Below, in pieces: positions 8,189 to 16,345 of a stretch of DNA of 32,659 nt (position 1 is the first letter of the stretch; each line of letters opens with the position of its first letter). Origin of the DNA: CAYNNP01 sp964398215 (GTDB lineage Bacteria; Planctomycetota; Planctomycetia; Pirellulales; Pirellulaceae); assembly GCA_964398215.1 (NCBI GenBank), contig CAYNNP010000043.1, forward strand, positions 1-32,659, given 5' to 3'. The notes beneath the pieces were generated by a model. It had not been told where the DNA came from. It searched no databases and worked only from the letters and a program-made list of their open reading frames with translations. The position numbers and the translations under genes were made by a program.

Positions 8189-8263
8189 CATCGCCTAGAA
8201 ACACAGGCAGCTGTGCCTTCACAAACGCTGGATTTTTAACCGCCCAACCAATTGGAGTTTTTT

Positions 8264-9271
8264 ATGCGAATGCTCGCCGCCTTTACGGGGATCATGTCCC
8301 TGATAGTTTCCACCACGACAATCAGCCATGCTCAACAGTTGGCCGATAGTGATCGCGCTGTTCTTGCGTTTGACGTTGCTGTTTCTCGTTTGCTGACGAG
8401 TGACATGATGAAGAAGGCGCAGTTTGATCCTGCCACCATGGCCGGAAATAGTCCCATCAATCCAGCTGATTTGGTTCGAGTGTTTGGTGCCGTTAGCGCA
8501 CCCAAAAGCATGGCGGACTTGCAGCAGCCAAATCCTGAAAAACTGCCTGTTAGCATGTTCGTTCGAGTCAAGTTCAAAAGCCCAGAGCTTGCGACAAAGG
8601 CTTACACTGAAATGAGCAATACTGGCGGCAAGGTTACGAAAGGTGGAAAGGAATATATGACTCCACCCGAAGGCGGACCTCAGGACATGTTGGGCCACAT
8701 GTATGCCCCTGATACGATTGAACTCGGAAGCGAAAATTACATTGTTGGCGGAATAAAGAATCCATTCACCGCCAACCTGCTCGAAGCATGGAAGAAAGCA
8801 CCTGAGCAGACTTCGGTCAAAATTGTATTGGATTTGAATGGTGCACGGAATTTGATCAACGAAGCGAAGCAGAACGCACCGCCCGAATCAATGATGGTCA
8901 CATCTTTGTTAGACAATAGCTCGGCAATCCGGTTGGCTCTGGACTTCAGTTCGGACAAACTTCTTTGGTTGACCATGACAGGAGCCGACGCAGCGAAAAC
9001 GGGGACTCTAAAAGCTCAGATGGATGGCTTGATGACGATGGCATCGGGCTTTGGACAACAGGCACTGGGTCAGATCCCAATGCCGAATCTAAAAAAATCG
9101 GCTGGTCAACTCCTTCGTGCATTGAAGACAACGCAGGACGGTAACGATGTGAATATCGTATTGCCAAAACCTGAGGGCTTTGAAGACGCAATCGGGGAAC
9201 TTGGTCAGTTGATTCCTATGATGATGATGCAAGGTGCCGGTGGGCCACCACCTGGAAACGCTTTCAACTAA
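8264..9271 (+). CDS. Secreted protein of unknown function
   Basis: A 335-residue exported protein starting at ATG 8264, with GGAG (8254-8257) 6 nt upstream; the TTG at 8252 overlaps this ribosome-binding site and is rejected. The signal peptide is MRMLAAFTGIMSLIVSTTTISHAQ. The mature part alternates strands and helices, with two similar-looking halves (MFVRVKFKSPELATKAYTEM and IRLALDFSSDKLLWLTMTG). It ends in a Met/Gly/Pro-rich tail (MMMMQGAGGPPPGNAFN). I recognise no catalytic motif. It stands alone between two terminators, so it is probably monocistronic. A periplasmic or surface role is likely. Confidence 0.75.
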   Translation: MRMLAAFTGIMSLIVSTTTISHAQQLADSDRAVLAFDVAVSRLLTSDMMKKAQFDPATMAGNSPINPADLVRVFGAVSAPKSMADLQQPNPEKLPVSMFVRVKFKSPELATKAYTEMSNTGGKVTKGGKEYMTPPEGGPQDMLGHMYAPDTIELGSENYIVGGIKNPFTANLLEAWKKAPEQTSVKIVLDLNGARNLINEAKQNAPPESMMVTSLLDNSSAIRLALDFSSDKLLWLTMTGADAAKTGTLKAQMDGLMTMASGFGQQALGQIPMPNLKKSAGQLLRALKTTQDGNDVNIVLPKPEGFEDAIGELGQLIPMMMMQGAGGPPPGNAFN

Positions 9272-9302
9272 CGGCTAGTTTTCAACTGTGAAAAAATCAA
9301 TC

Positions 9303-9333
9303 AAGCGAATGGTGAATTGCCATTCGCTTTTTT
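9303..9333 (+). terminator. Rho-independent terminator after the secreted protein
   Basis: A perfect 10-bp stem AAGCGAATGG (9303-9312) / CCATTCGCTT (9320-9329) with loop TGAATTG, ending in a six-T run (9328-9333). An A-run just upstream (9291-9296) would suit termination from the other strand too. Confidence 0.9.
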
Positions 9334-9372
9334 GTTATGCTCGGAAATATCTCACCTGGAGCTAAGAACGAC

Positions 9373-10191
9373 ATGCGATACGCGATTTGTAACGAAACCT
9401 TCTGTGACTGGCCGCTACCCAAAGCCTTGCAGTTTGCTGTTGATGCGGGATACCAAGGCTGGGAAGTTGCTCCATTCATGCTAACGGACAACATTTATGA
9501 ATTCAGCCAAGCAGAGCGCCAGCAGTATCGACAATCGGTCGAATCAGCGGGCATTCCGATAATTGGCTTGCACTGGTTGTTGGCCAAGACAGAGGGTCTG
9601 CATTTGACGCGGGCTGATTCGGAAATGCAAAAACGCACGAGCGACTACCTCTGCGAATTGGCGCGTCTATGCCGGGATCTTGGAGGACAAGTGATGGTTC
9701 TGGGGTCGCCACAGCAACGGAATCTGGCTGAGGGGCAATCCATGGATGAAGCGATGGCTAACGCGGCGAAAGTGATCAAAGCTGCCGTGCCAGTCTTGGA
9801 AGAGTGTGATGTGCAAATTGCCCTTGAACCACTCGGACCCGTCGAAGGGAATTTTTTGAACACTGCGGCAGAGGGACGCGAGTTGCAGGCGATGGTTGGC
9901 AGCGAGAACGTTCAATTGCATTTGGATGTGAAAGCCATGAGCACCGAGAGCAAGCCGATTGTGGACATCATCCGCGATAACGCCGATGCCATGCTGCACT
10001 TTCACGCTAACGATCCCAATTGCCAAGGTCCCGGCATGGGCGAAATTGACTTTGCGCCCATCTTTCAAGTCTTGACCGAGATCGACTACGACAAATGGGT
10101 TAGCGTTGAAGTCTTTGATTACGAACCGGGCATCGAGCGTTTGGTCACCGAGAGCATGGCGAACATGAAAGCTGCGCGTGCCGCAACTTAA
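9373..10191 (+). CDS. Sugar phosphate isomerase/epimerase-like TIM barrel
   Basis: A 272-residue cytosolic protein of the xylose-isomerase-like (AP-endonuclease-2 type) TIM-barrel family. Likely metal ligands appear at the usual strand ends: Glu152 (IALEPLG), Asp185 (LHLDVKAM), His211 (LHFHANDPN) and Glu246 (VSVEVFDYEPG). The start at ATG 9373 is preferred because an upstream ATG (9337) falls directly on the terminator's end. GGAG (9358-9361) precedes 9373 at a longish 11 nt. The racemase gene follows 27 nt after the stop, so the two probably form an operon, perhaps one that isomerises small metabolites. The exact substrate (keto-sugar, hydroxypyruvate or inosose) cannot be assigned. Confidence 0.82.
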   Translation: MRYAICNETFCDWPLPKALQFAVDAGYQGWEVAPFMLTDNIYEFSQAERQQYRQSVESAGIPIIGLHWLLAKTEGLHLTRADSEMQKRTSDYLCELARLCRDLGGQVMVLGSPQQRNLAEGQSMDEAMANAAKVIKAAVPVLEECDVQIALEPLGPVEGNFLNTAAEGRELQAMVGSENVQLHLDVKAMSTESKPIVDIIRDNADAMLHFHANDPNCQGPGMGEIDFAPIFQVLTEIDYDKWVSVEVFDYEPGIERLVTESMANMKAARAAT

Positions 10192-10218
10192 TAGTGCATC
10201 CACGTAGAAGACTCTGGT

Positions 10219-10920
10219 GTGAACAGCATGCGACGATTGGGACTGATGGGCGGTACGTCTTGGCATTCAACGGTTGAGTATTATTCGGCCGTGAATCAAG
10301 CCATCAATGATCATTTTGGCGACAACACCAATGCGCCTTTGATCCTATTCAATGTGAATCAATCACAGGTCCACAAGTGCCAACGAAACGGCGACTGGGA
10401 TGGTGTCGCTGGCCTATTTATCGAAGCTGCGAAAAGCCTTGAACGGGCTGGTGTGGATGCCATCAGTTTTTGTGCAAACACGCCGCACAAAATCCACGAA
10501 CTGGTCACGGCACAGGTGAATGTTCCGTTGATTCATATCGCCGATGCCACGGCCGCTGCAATTCGAGAGCGGGGGCTGGATAAAGTGTGCTTCATTGGAA
10601 CGCGTTACAGCATGGAAGACGATTTTGTGACCGCACGGATTGCGAGTCACGGAATCGATGTTCGCGTCCCCGAGAATCCTATGGTCATCAGTGAACTGCA
10701 TCGCATCATCCAGCAGGAATTGACCTTCAACGACATTCGCGATAGTTCCAGAGAATACGTAATCGACCAGATTCACAACATGGCTGACTTGGGCGCGCAG
10801 GGTGCGATTTTGGGGTGCACGGAGTTCCCCTTGTTGCTAGGTGACAACGATCTGGACGTTCCATTGTTCAACACGACCCAAATCCATGCCGCAGCGCTTG
10901 CTGAGTTCATTCTTGGCTGA
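10219..10920 (+). CDS. Aspartate/glutamate racemase family protein
   Basis: A 233-residue cofactor-independent racemase of the YgeA/RacX type. The two catalytic Cys motifs are present: FCANTPH (Cys85) and GCTEFPLL (Cys200). The N-terminal GLMGGTSWHSTVEYY and the central VCFIGTRYSM loops are also typical. Cys200 and Cys85 would act as the acid/base pair for alpha-proton exchange. The start is either GTG 10219 or ATG 10228; neither has a strong Shine-Dalgarno. D-Asp or D-Glu (or a broader D-amino acid) for peptidoglycan or signalling is the general expectation; true substrate unknown. It follows the isomerase-like gene by 27 nt. Confidence 0.9.
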   Translation: MNSMRRLGLMGGTSWHSTVEYYSAVNQAINDHFGDNTNAPLILFNVNQSQVHKCQRNGDWDGVAGLFIEAAKSLERAGVDAISFCANTPHKIHELVTAQVNVPLIHIADATAAAIRERGLDKVCFIGTRYSMEDDFVTARIASHGIDVRVPENPMVISELHRIIQQELTFNDIRDSSREYVIDQIHNMADLGAQGAILGCTEFPLLLGDNDLDVPLFNTTQIHAAALAEFILG

Positions 10921-10942
10921 ACTTTTGCTGTCATGCCTGCCG

Positions 10943-11049
10943 GTCGCTGCAGAGCGACAGTCTCAAAGCCACTTTCTTTGCCATTTCCCAGCGGTGCAGA
11001 AACGCGCAATGACTGTTCAATTCAGTCGGGCAGGGAGGATGCGCCCGAC
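10943..11049 (+). other. Two stem-loops downstream of the racemase gene
   Basis: GTCGCT-GCAG-AGCGAC (10943-10958) and GTCGGGC (11025-11031) / GCCCGAC (11043-11049) can form hairpins in the 362-bp gene-free stretch 10921-11282. Neither has a T-run, so they are not classic terminators. The rest of that stretch holds palindrome A1 and no gene that I can see. Confidence 0.35.
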
Positions 11050-11059
11050 AAGAAATCTT

Positions 11060-11134
11060 TGAGCCGCAGGGCGATAGCCCCGGTTATTGAAGGCCTGGTT
11101 GCGCTCGAAACTGGGGCTATCGCCCATCGGCTCA
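11060..11134. repeat. Intergenic imperfect palindrome, family A, copy 1
   Basis: The arms start with TGAGCCG and share the core GGGCGATAGCCCCGGTT; the other arm is its near-perfect reverse complement. A 22-24 nt spacer ending in GCTCGAA separates them. The left arm has CA after TGAGCCG where copies A2 and A3 have AT, and the right arm shows the reciprocal difference. Confidence 0.85.
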
Positions 11135-11282
11135 CAAACGTAGCGATGCAAGAACTAATGAATGCCCAACCTACTTTGAAAAAGTGATTTGCCCTGCTAC
11201 AGCCAGCGAAGCACTTTTGAATACCAGGTAAAGAAGATAGGATGTGAGAGGATAAGATCTAGAGAAACACGGGGTAACATCA

Positions 11283-13790
11283 ATGGAAAATGAAGCAGTC
11301 TTGTCGCCCCACCCAAAATTTGCTGGTGATCAACTCACTTCGCAGATGACATTGGATATGGCGAATATTCTGGTACTCATCCAGGACTTAAGCGGCGTCG
11401 AACGCCGTTTGAATGAACTGCGACTGGAAGGGCACTCTGATGCGGAGATTGAGCGCAGGATCCTGGAGACTGACCTGTTCTATGAACTTGCGGAGCTCAA
11501 TCAGGTTCTGGAAATCAATGAGCGGCTTGCTGAGGTCATTGGTGCCGAATCAAGACAGGATGCAGTGAACCGATTCCATGATGTTGTTTTTATCGAATCG
11601 TACCCAAACTATCGCAACTACTTTGTCAGTGTGCTGAACGGTCGTGAGTTTGAAACGAAATGTCAACTTCGGAACTTGCAGACTGGCCAGCCGCTGTACT
11701 TTCAAGTTCGCGCTCGTATTGATCGTCGAGATGAATATGTATACGGCGTCAAAGTTTTGGCTGAAATAACGGAACAGGTCGAACTAAGAAAGGAAGTCGA
11801 GCGGAGTGAGTCCCGGATGCAAATGGCCATCGAGGCCAGTCAAGCTGGGATTTGGGAAGTCGATGTTCCGACAATGACAATGCAGGGTGACAACACCTAC
11901 TATGAATTATTGGGGCATCCGCTGGGCTGCTTGGACGGGCCAGTGTCAAGAATTCGCAGTCTAGTGCATCCAGATGATTTTAAAGAAAGTGTGAAGCACA
12001 CCTCAGCGGTGCTGGAAGGAGCGTTGCCGAATCTCAGTCGCAAACTGCGGCTCCGGCTGCCAAGTGGACGTTATCGGTGGTATCTGTTGAAGCTTAAAGC
12101 AACGCAGATCGGCGAAAATGAAAAACCGCTCAAGGCGATTGGGACGCTGACCGATGTGCACGATGAAGTATGTACTGACCGTTTGTTGCGGTTGGAGAGA
12201 GATGTGCTTGGGATGCGAGGGTCGCTTCTAGATTTGCTGGAAACCCTGACCGTTGGAATTGAAAAGGAATGGGATGGGTGTCGATGCATTGTTAACAAAT
12301 TCGACCGCGAAACGAAAGAAGTGAAGCACTGTGTCGCACCGACGCTGGGCGAATATGTTCGGAAGCAAATGTTGGGGCTCTCGGTCAGTGAACTGAGAGA
12401 GAATTGCCGCAAAGCAATCGAGTTGAAAGAAGGTGTTTGTTGGAAATGGAGCAATTTAAACGAGGAAGAAGATTGCCCCAGTTATTTGAAGTCAATATGT
12501 GAGTATACAACTTCGACACCAATCTTTGTTGGTAAAGATCTCCAGGGGGTCGTCTGTATCCTGCATGCGAAAGAGCCAAGCGAAGCCGAGTCGGCACTTG
12601 TTCAGCGTCTTGCTCAAACAGTGCAGTTCTTGTTTGAAAGGCAATTTCATGCTGACAAGCAAGCTGAGTTTGAGGCGAAGGTGCTCACGGAAGATCGGCT
12701 AGACAGCCTTGGGAAATTGGCGGGCGGGATCGCGCACGACTTTAACAATCTCTTGACCGTCATGTTGTCGCATACAGAATTGATCGAATTGTCTACCAAT
12801 GATTCAGAAATCAGAGGCTCGACAGCGCAAATCACAAAGGCGGCCAGGATGGCTACCAACCTTTGTCGCAAGATGCTCACTTACGCTGGGGAGAGTCATT
12901 TTGAGTTGTGTGATTTCCAGTTGTCCGAAATCACATCCAACGTTGTTGATATTGTTCGTTCTGGAACAACGCGGGGGCACGAATTCCGAATGAATTATGC
13001 GGACGGTCTTCCGTATGTTGCTGGCGACAAATCGATGGTGTCACAGTTGATCCTGAACCTGTTGACCAACGCAGTGGAAGCGACTTCCATACCAGGTCTT
13101 ATCACCGTGGAGACTGGCCAGCGCAATCTGGAACAATCAGACTTTTCCGAGTTGTACTTTACGGATGAATTGGCACCCGGTGACTTCGTGTTTGTCCGGG
13201 TTGTTGATAATGGCTGTGGCATGGCACCGGAACTTGCCCAGCGAATCTTCGACCCGTTCTTTACGACAAAGAAAACCGGTAGTGGGCTTGGGTTGGCAAC
13301 TGTCATTGGCGCAGTACGACGTCACGCTGGTTGCCTTGCGCTGGAGTCGGAACCGGGGATGGGCACGTCGATCACTGCATATTTGCCTGCCGGTAACGCT
13401 GGTGTTGCATCGAGCGCGGAGCGCAAACGTATTGCCATTGTTGACGACGATGATGCAGTCCGACTGGCCTTGCAAAAAATCCTCACGTACCAAGGATATG
13501 ATGTCGTTACGATGACCAGTGGCGAAGAAGCTATTGAACGAATTCATGAGCTAGGCCAATGCGACCTCCTGGTGCTTGATCAGCAAATGCCTGGCATGAA
13601 TGGGCTAGAAACGTTTGTCGCACTGCGCAAACAGCTCAGAGCGTTACCAGTTTGTTTCGTAAGCGGTTACAAGTTGCCGCCAGAAATCAGCAACCTGATT
13701 CGCATCGACAGGAAATGCAACGCACTTTTAAAGCCGTTTAGCTCAAAGGCCATTGACCAAACAGTCAAGGGCCTGATTGGCGTAGAGTAA
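11283..13790 (+). CDS. Hybrid sensor histidine kinase with PAS, GAF and receiver domains
   Basis: An 835-residue soluble hybrid kinase; I see no membrane segment. Order: an N-terminal coil, PAS-like domain (about 55-165), second PAS with PAC-type end (about 178-290), GAF-like domain (about 300-455), HisKA with H-box GGIAHDFNNLLTVM (His485), then HATPase with N-box LLTNAVEAT (Asn596), G1 DNGCGM (Asp642) and G2 GSGLGLATV (Gly666). The C-terminal receiver begins at IAIVDDDDAV, with phospho-acceptor Asp766 in LLVLDQQMPGMNG and a switch Lys in LLKPFSS. The H-box is of the HDFNN class, common in hybrid kinases. The signal is unknown; the GAF-like region has clustered Cys (CRC, ENCRK, VCWKW, EDCPS, SICEY), so a redox or metal-linked cue is possible (inference). 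No response regulator gene is adjacent, so phosphotransfer would go through the receiver to a remote partner. Confidence 0.93.
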   Translation: MENEAVLSPHPKFAGDQLTSQMTLDMANILVLIQDLSGVERRLNELRLEGHSDAEIERRILETDLFYELAELNQVLEINERLAEVIGAESRQDAVNRFHDVVFIESYPNYRNYFVSVLNGREFETKCQLRNLQTGQPLYFQVRARIDRRDEYVYGVKVLAEITEQVELRKEVERSESRMQMAIEASQAGIWEVDVPTMTMQGDNTYYELLGHPLGCLDGPVSRIRSLVHPDDFKESVKHTSAVLEGALPNLSRKLRLRLPSGRYRWYLLKLKATQIGENEKPLKAIGTLTDVHDEVCTDRLLRLERDVLGMRGSLLDLLETLTVGIEKEWDGCRCIVNKFDRETKEVKHCVAPTLGEYVRKQMLGLSVSELRENCRKAIELKEGVCWKWSNLNEEEDCPSYLKSICEYTTSTPIFVGKDLQGVVCILHAKEPSEAESALVQRLAQTVQFLFERQFHADKQAEFEAKVLTEDRLDSLGKLAGGIAHDFNNLLTVMLSHTELIELSTNDSEIRGSTAQITKAARMATNLCRKMLTYAGESHFELCDFQLSEITSNVVDIVRSGTTRGHEFRMNYADGLPYVAGDKSMVSQLILNLLTNAVEATSIPGLITVETGQRNLEQSDFSELYFTDELAPGDFVFVRVVDNGCGMAPELAQRIFDPFFTTKKTGSGLGLATVIGAVRRHAGCLALESEPGMGTSITAYLPAGNAGVASSAERKRIAIVDDDDAVRLALQKILTYQGYDVVTMTSGEEAIERIHELGQCDLLVLDQQMPGMNGLETFVALRKQLRALPVCFVSGYKLPPEISNLIRIDRKCNALLKPFSSKAIDQTVKGLIGVE

Positions 13791-13850
13791 GGATGTTGTT
13801 CCACTCACGGCTAACCTAATCGCGGACGCGACACGTGGTTACTTATTCAA

Positions 13851-13955
13851 TCACTCACGATCCTTTACCAGATCAAAATTAAAGGTGTCACCACGACAAG
13901 TTGCAGCAAAGAATACGGAAACAAGTACAGAGAAACCAGCAAAACTACGATTCAT
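13851..13955 (-). CDS. Possible small secreted peptide, 34 residues
   Basis: A short frame in the 380-bp gene-free stretch 13791-14173. ATG (13955-13953) is preceded by GAGGG (13965-13961) at 5-nt spacing, one of the better Shine-Dalgarno matches here. The product begins MNRSFAGFSVLVSVFFAATC, which looks like a signal peptide or lipoprotein signal, then a short tail with FNFDLVKDRE and a TGA stop. Decoding that TGA as Sec gains only three codons before TAA, so it is a stop. It may be a true small gene or the remnant 5' end of a larger secreted-protein gene. I recognise no family. An imperfect TTGAAGAGAT repeat lies in its leader (about 13970-13992). Confidence 0.4.
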   Translation of the reverse strand: MNRSFAGFSVLVSVFFAATCRGDTFNFDLVKDRE

Positions 13956-14173
13956 GATTGCCCTCGTTTTTGAAGAGATATTGAAGAGATTTTGAAACGG
14001 CAACAGAGACATTTCCACCGTTTCGTTTCAGCGATGTAAGCCAACTCGCATTCTGAATCTTAGCAGATGTGATGATCCAACGAGAAACCGCGACTTCTAA
14101 AGCCGTTTACCCCAATCGCCATTGACCGATTCCAATTAGATTTTCATAGAGAAAATCGCATCAAAAGTTGTAC

Positions 14174-14674
14174 TCAGTCCGTGCGTTCTACAGCAAAGAC
14201 AGCCAGCAGGAACGCGAGCGTTCGTTCGCTGATGCCGTCGGAATTGCTTTCGCGTGGGCCGGCAATGTTCAGGATATTTGGTTTGGCTGAAGCCAGCCAT
14301 TGCTGTGCTAGGCCGGGAGCGTCGCGACCGAGACGCAAGCACAAGTGTGGCTTGTCGATTCGTTTACACAATTTTCGTGTTAACAGTGTGCCGCCTTTGA
14401 GTTTCGTTTCATACAAAATCAAAGTCGCGTCACTGTCTTCGATATTCCGTTGTGTTCGTTCGGGGTAATCGCTGGTGTCCGTTTCCACCAGTTCGTAGCG
14501 ACTGGGAACGCTGCCGTCTTCGGCAAGCCTTCCTTTGGGGCACCATCCACCATGTTGAATCCCTAAGGCGATCGCTGCATCAAGACCGCCGCGGTCAACG
14601 CCAGTCTGACCACCGGAAACAATTTTTCTTGGGATGAAGATCGGCGTCTCTTTTGTAGAACGCGATTTACTCAT
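14174..14674 (-). CDS. Putative molybdenum-cofactor carrier / SLOG-fold protein
   Basis: A 166-residue cytosolic protein. The nucleotide/ligand-binding signature IVSGGQTGVDRGGLDAA (residues 18-34) is that of the MoCo-carrier-like family (PF12694) in the SLOG/lysine-decarboxylase-like superfamily. The GGWCPKGRLAEDG segment and LKGGTLLTRKLC (near residues 94-105) fit that Rossmann-like fold. Its ATG overlaps the TGA of the pseudouridine synthase gene upstream (ATGA, 14671-14674), so the two are probably translationally coupled. It is the last gene of the moxR-DUF58-rluA operon. The molybdenum-cofactor role is a family label; binding of another nucleotide-like ligand is equally possible. Confidence 0.8.
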   Translation of the reverse strand: MSKSRSTKETPIFIPRKIVSGGQTGVDRGGLDAAIALGIQHGGWCPKGRLAEDGSVPSRYELVETDTSDYPERTQRNIEDSDATLILYETKLKGGTLLTRKLCKRIDKPHLCLRLGRDAPGLAQQWLASAKPNILNIAGPRESNSDGISERTLAFLLAVFAVERTD

Positions 14675-15408
14675 TCCGAAATCTCGTTGACTAGTTGTTC
14701 GATTGCCGTGCTGCTACCGATTCGTTCGTGTAGTTTGCCCCAGCTGTTTGGAAGCGGCGCCGTGAATGTGATTGGCTCGCGGCGCGTCGGATGCGTAATT
14801 GTTGTCTGCCAGCTGTGTAGGGCAACCCCCGCCGGAAACTCTGTTCGCGATTCGTACTTGTGGTCTCCCAAAATTGGATGCCCAAGTTCAGCGAATTGCA
14901 ATCGGATTTGATGCTTTCGGCCGGTCTCTAGCACAACGGCAATGATCGACTGTGTTGCGGTGCTGTCGATCGTGATATAACGCAAGCGTGCCAGTTTGGT
15001 TATGTCATTTTGCTGTTCGGCCACTCGCATTCGATGTGACGAATCGTCTTTGTAGACCCAGTTTTCGATCACGCCGGAGGGCTGATCGAGTGCTCCATCA
15101 ATCACGCCCAAGTATATTTTCTTGGCTGGTAGAAAGTCGCTGTTTTTCTTGGTTCGTTGCGTTTCCCCAAACTGCGGAACAAGTCGCGATGCCGCTTTGC
15201 TGGTTCTGGCCAGCACGAGGACTCCCGTCGTTAGTGCATCCAGCCGGCTAACGATCCCAAGATAGACCTTCCCCGGCTTATTGTACTTTTGGCGAATGTA
15301 ATCCACAGCGGTTTGATGGACGCTTGGCTTGTCTGCATCGCCCATCGTTACGATCCCGGCAGGTTTATTGATCACCAACAGATGGTTGTCTTCGTATAAC
15401 ACATCCAC
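14671..15408 (-). CDS. RluA-family RNA pseudouridine synthase
   Basis: A 245-residue enzyme that isomerises uridine to pseudouridine in rRNA or tRNA. The N-terminus LYEDNHLLVINKPAG and the catalytic motif SRLDALTTGVLVLARTSKAA (Asp57; the usual form is HRLDxxTSG) identify RluA/RluC/RluD type. GRKHQIRLQFAELGHPILGD near the C-terminus is the second family hallmark. No S4 domain is present. Translation starts at GTG 15408, 3 nt after the DUF58 stop, and its own stop overlaps the next gene's start, so it sits inside a tight operon. The target site in RNA is unknown. Confidence 0.9.
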   Translation of the reverse strand: MDVLYEDNHLLVINKPAGIVTMGDADKPSVHQTAVDYIRQKYNKPGKVYLGIVSRLDALTTGVLVLARTSKAASRLVPQFGETQRTKKNSDFLPAKKIYLGVIDGALDQPSGVIENWVYKDDSSHRMRVAEQQNDITKLARLRYITIDSTATQSIIAVVLETGRKHQIRLQFAELGHPILGDHKYESRTEFPAGVALHSWQTTITHPTRREPITFTAPLPNSWGKLHERIGSSTAIEQLVNEISE

Positions 15409-15411
15409 GGT

Positions 15412-16314
15412 CTAGAACCTACTTTGCCGTTGCAGCAGGTATTCCATTAACGCCGAATCGAATGGCATGCTGGTGTCTAGCGGCACATAATCGATTCGCA
15501 AATCATTGCAGCCTTCCAAGTATTGATTTCTGAACTCTTCGACTTGTTGCAAATAGTCGTCGCGAAATCCGGTAGCATCCACGGTAATGGTGCCGCCGGT
15601 TTCTGCGTCCTCGAACTGCACTGGCCCTTCGTATGGAAAGTTGACTTCGGCTTCGTCCATCACATGAAAAACGATCACATCATGGCCAGCATGGCGGAGC
15701 CGCGCGAGCGCAGAAATGACTTCGTCGGCGGAGTCAGAATCTTCGGTTGGCAGCAGGTCGCTGAAAACCATGATCAGCGAATGTTGCTTTAACATGGCAG
15801 CAACTTGAGTCAGACCGCTAGGCAATTCGGTCCGACCTGTGGGCTCCAGATTTGACAAATGTGCAATCATGTCGGCAAGATGGCCACGGCGACTGCGCGC
15901 GGGGATGGCAGCGCGGAGCTTTTCGTCCAAAGTCAGCAAGCCCACGGGGTCTTGCTGCATCGTCATCAGGTATGTCAGTGATGCAGCTAGACAGGTCGCG
16001 TATTCAAACTTGGTCATCGATTGGCTTTCGGTAAAACCCATCGACGCCGAAAGGTCCATCACGATGTAGCCTGTCAGATTTGTTTCCGCTTCGAAACGCT
16101 TGATGTAATACTTGTCGGTTTTTGCATAGACCAACCAGTCGATGAGTTTCGGGTCATCACCACGGTTGTAACGCCGGTGCTCGCTGAACTGAACAGAGAA
16201 TCCTTGGAATGGACTACTGTGCAATCCTTGCAAGAACCCGCGCACCACCATCCGAGCGCGCAGATCAAGCCGCTGGATTTGTTGAAGCGATTCGGGTGTG
16301 AGTGACGTGGACAT
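15412..16314 (-). CDS. DUF58 (von Willebrand A-like) protein
   Basis: A 300-residue cytosolic protein. The DUF58 hallmark YNRGDDPKLIDW (residues 49-60) and a MIDAS-like DLSASM (87-92) at the start of a vWA-type fold are visible, plus a second strand/turn LIMVFSDLLP. It starts 31 nt after moxR in the same direction. This moxR-DUF58 pairing is a widely seen module in which the AAA+ ATPase works on, or with, vWA proteins in envelope stress or metal/complex maturation. The pair lies back to back with the large secreted prenyltransferase-repeat gene, a neighbourhood found in planctomycetes (recollection). Specific client unknown. Confidence 0.88.
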   Translation of the reverse strand: MSTSLTPESLQQIQRLDLRARMVVRGFLQGLHSSPFQGFSVQFSEHRRYNRGDDPKLIDWLVYAKTDKYYIKRFEAETNLTGYIVMDLSASMGFTESQSMTKFEYATCLAASLTYLMTMQQDPVGLLTLDEKLRAAIPARSRRGHLADMIAHLSNLEPTGRTELPSGLTQVAAMLKQHSLIMVFSDLLPTEDSDSADEVISALARLRHAGHDVIVFHVMDEAEVNFPYEGPVQFEDAETGGTITVDATGFRDDYLQQVEEFRNQYLEGCNDLRIDYVPLDTSMPFDSALMEYLLQRQSRF

Positions 16315-16345
16315 GGTTCTTGCGATGGTGGATTCAGAGCCACGA

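Noticed and set aside
11060..11134. Rho-independent terminator or CRISPR repeat
   Set aside because: No T-run after the stem, and the copies are dispersed singly rather than as regularly spaced repeats.
13851..13853. TGA of the small peptide as a third Sec codon
   Set aside because: Readthrough reaches TAA after three codons and no hairpin is seen.
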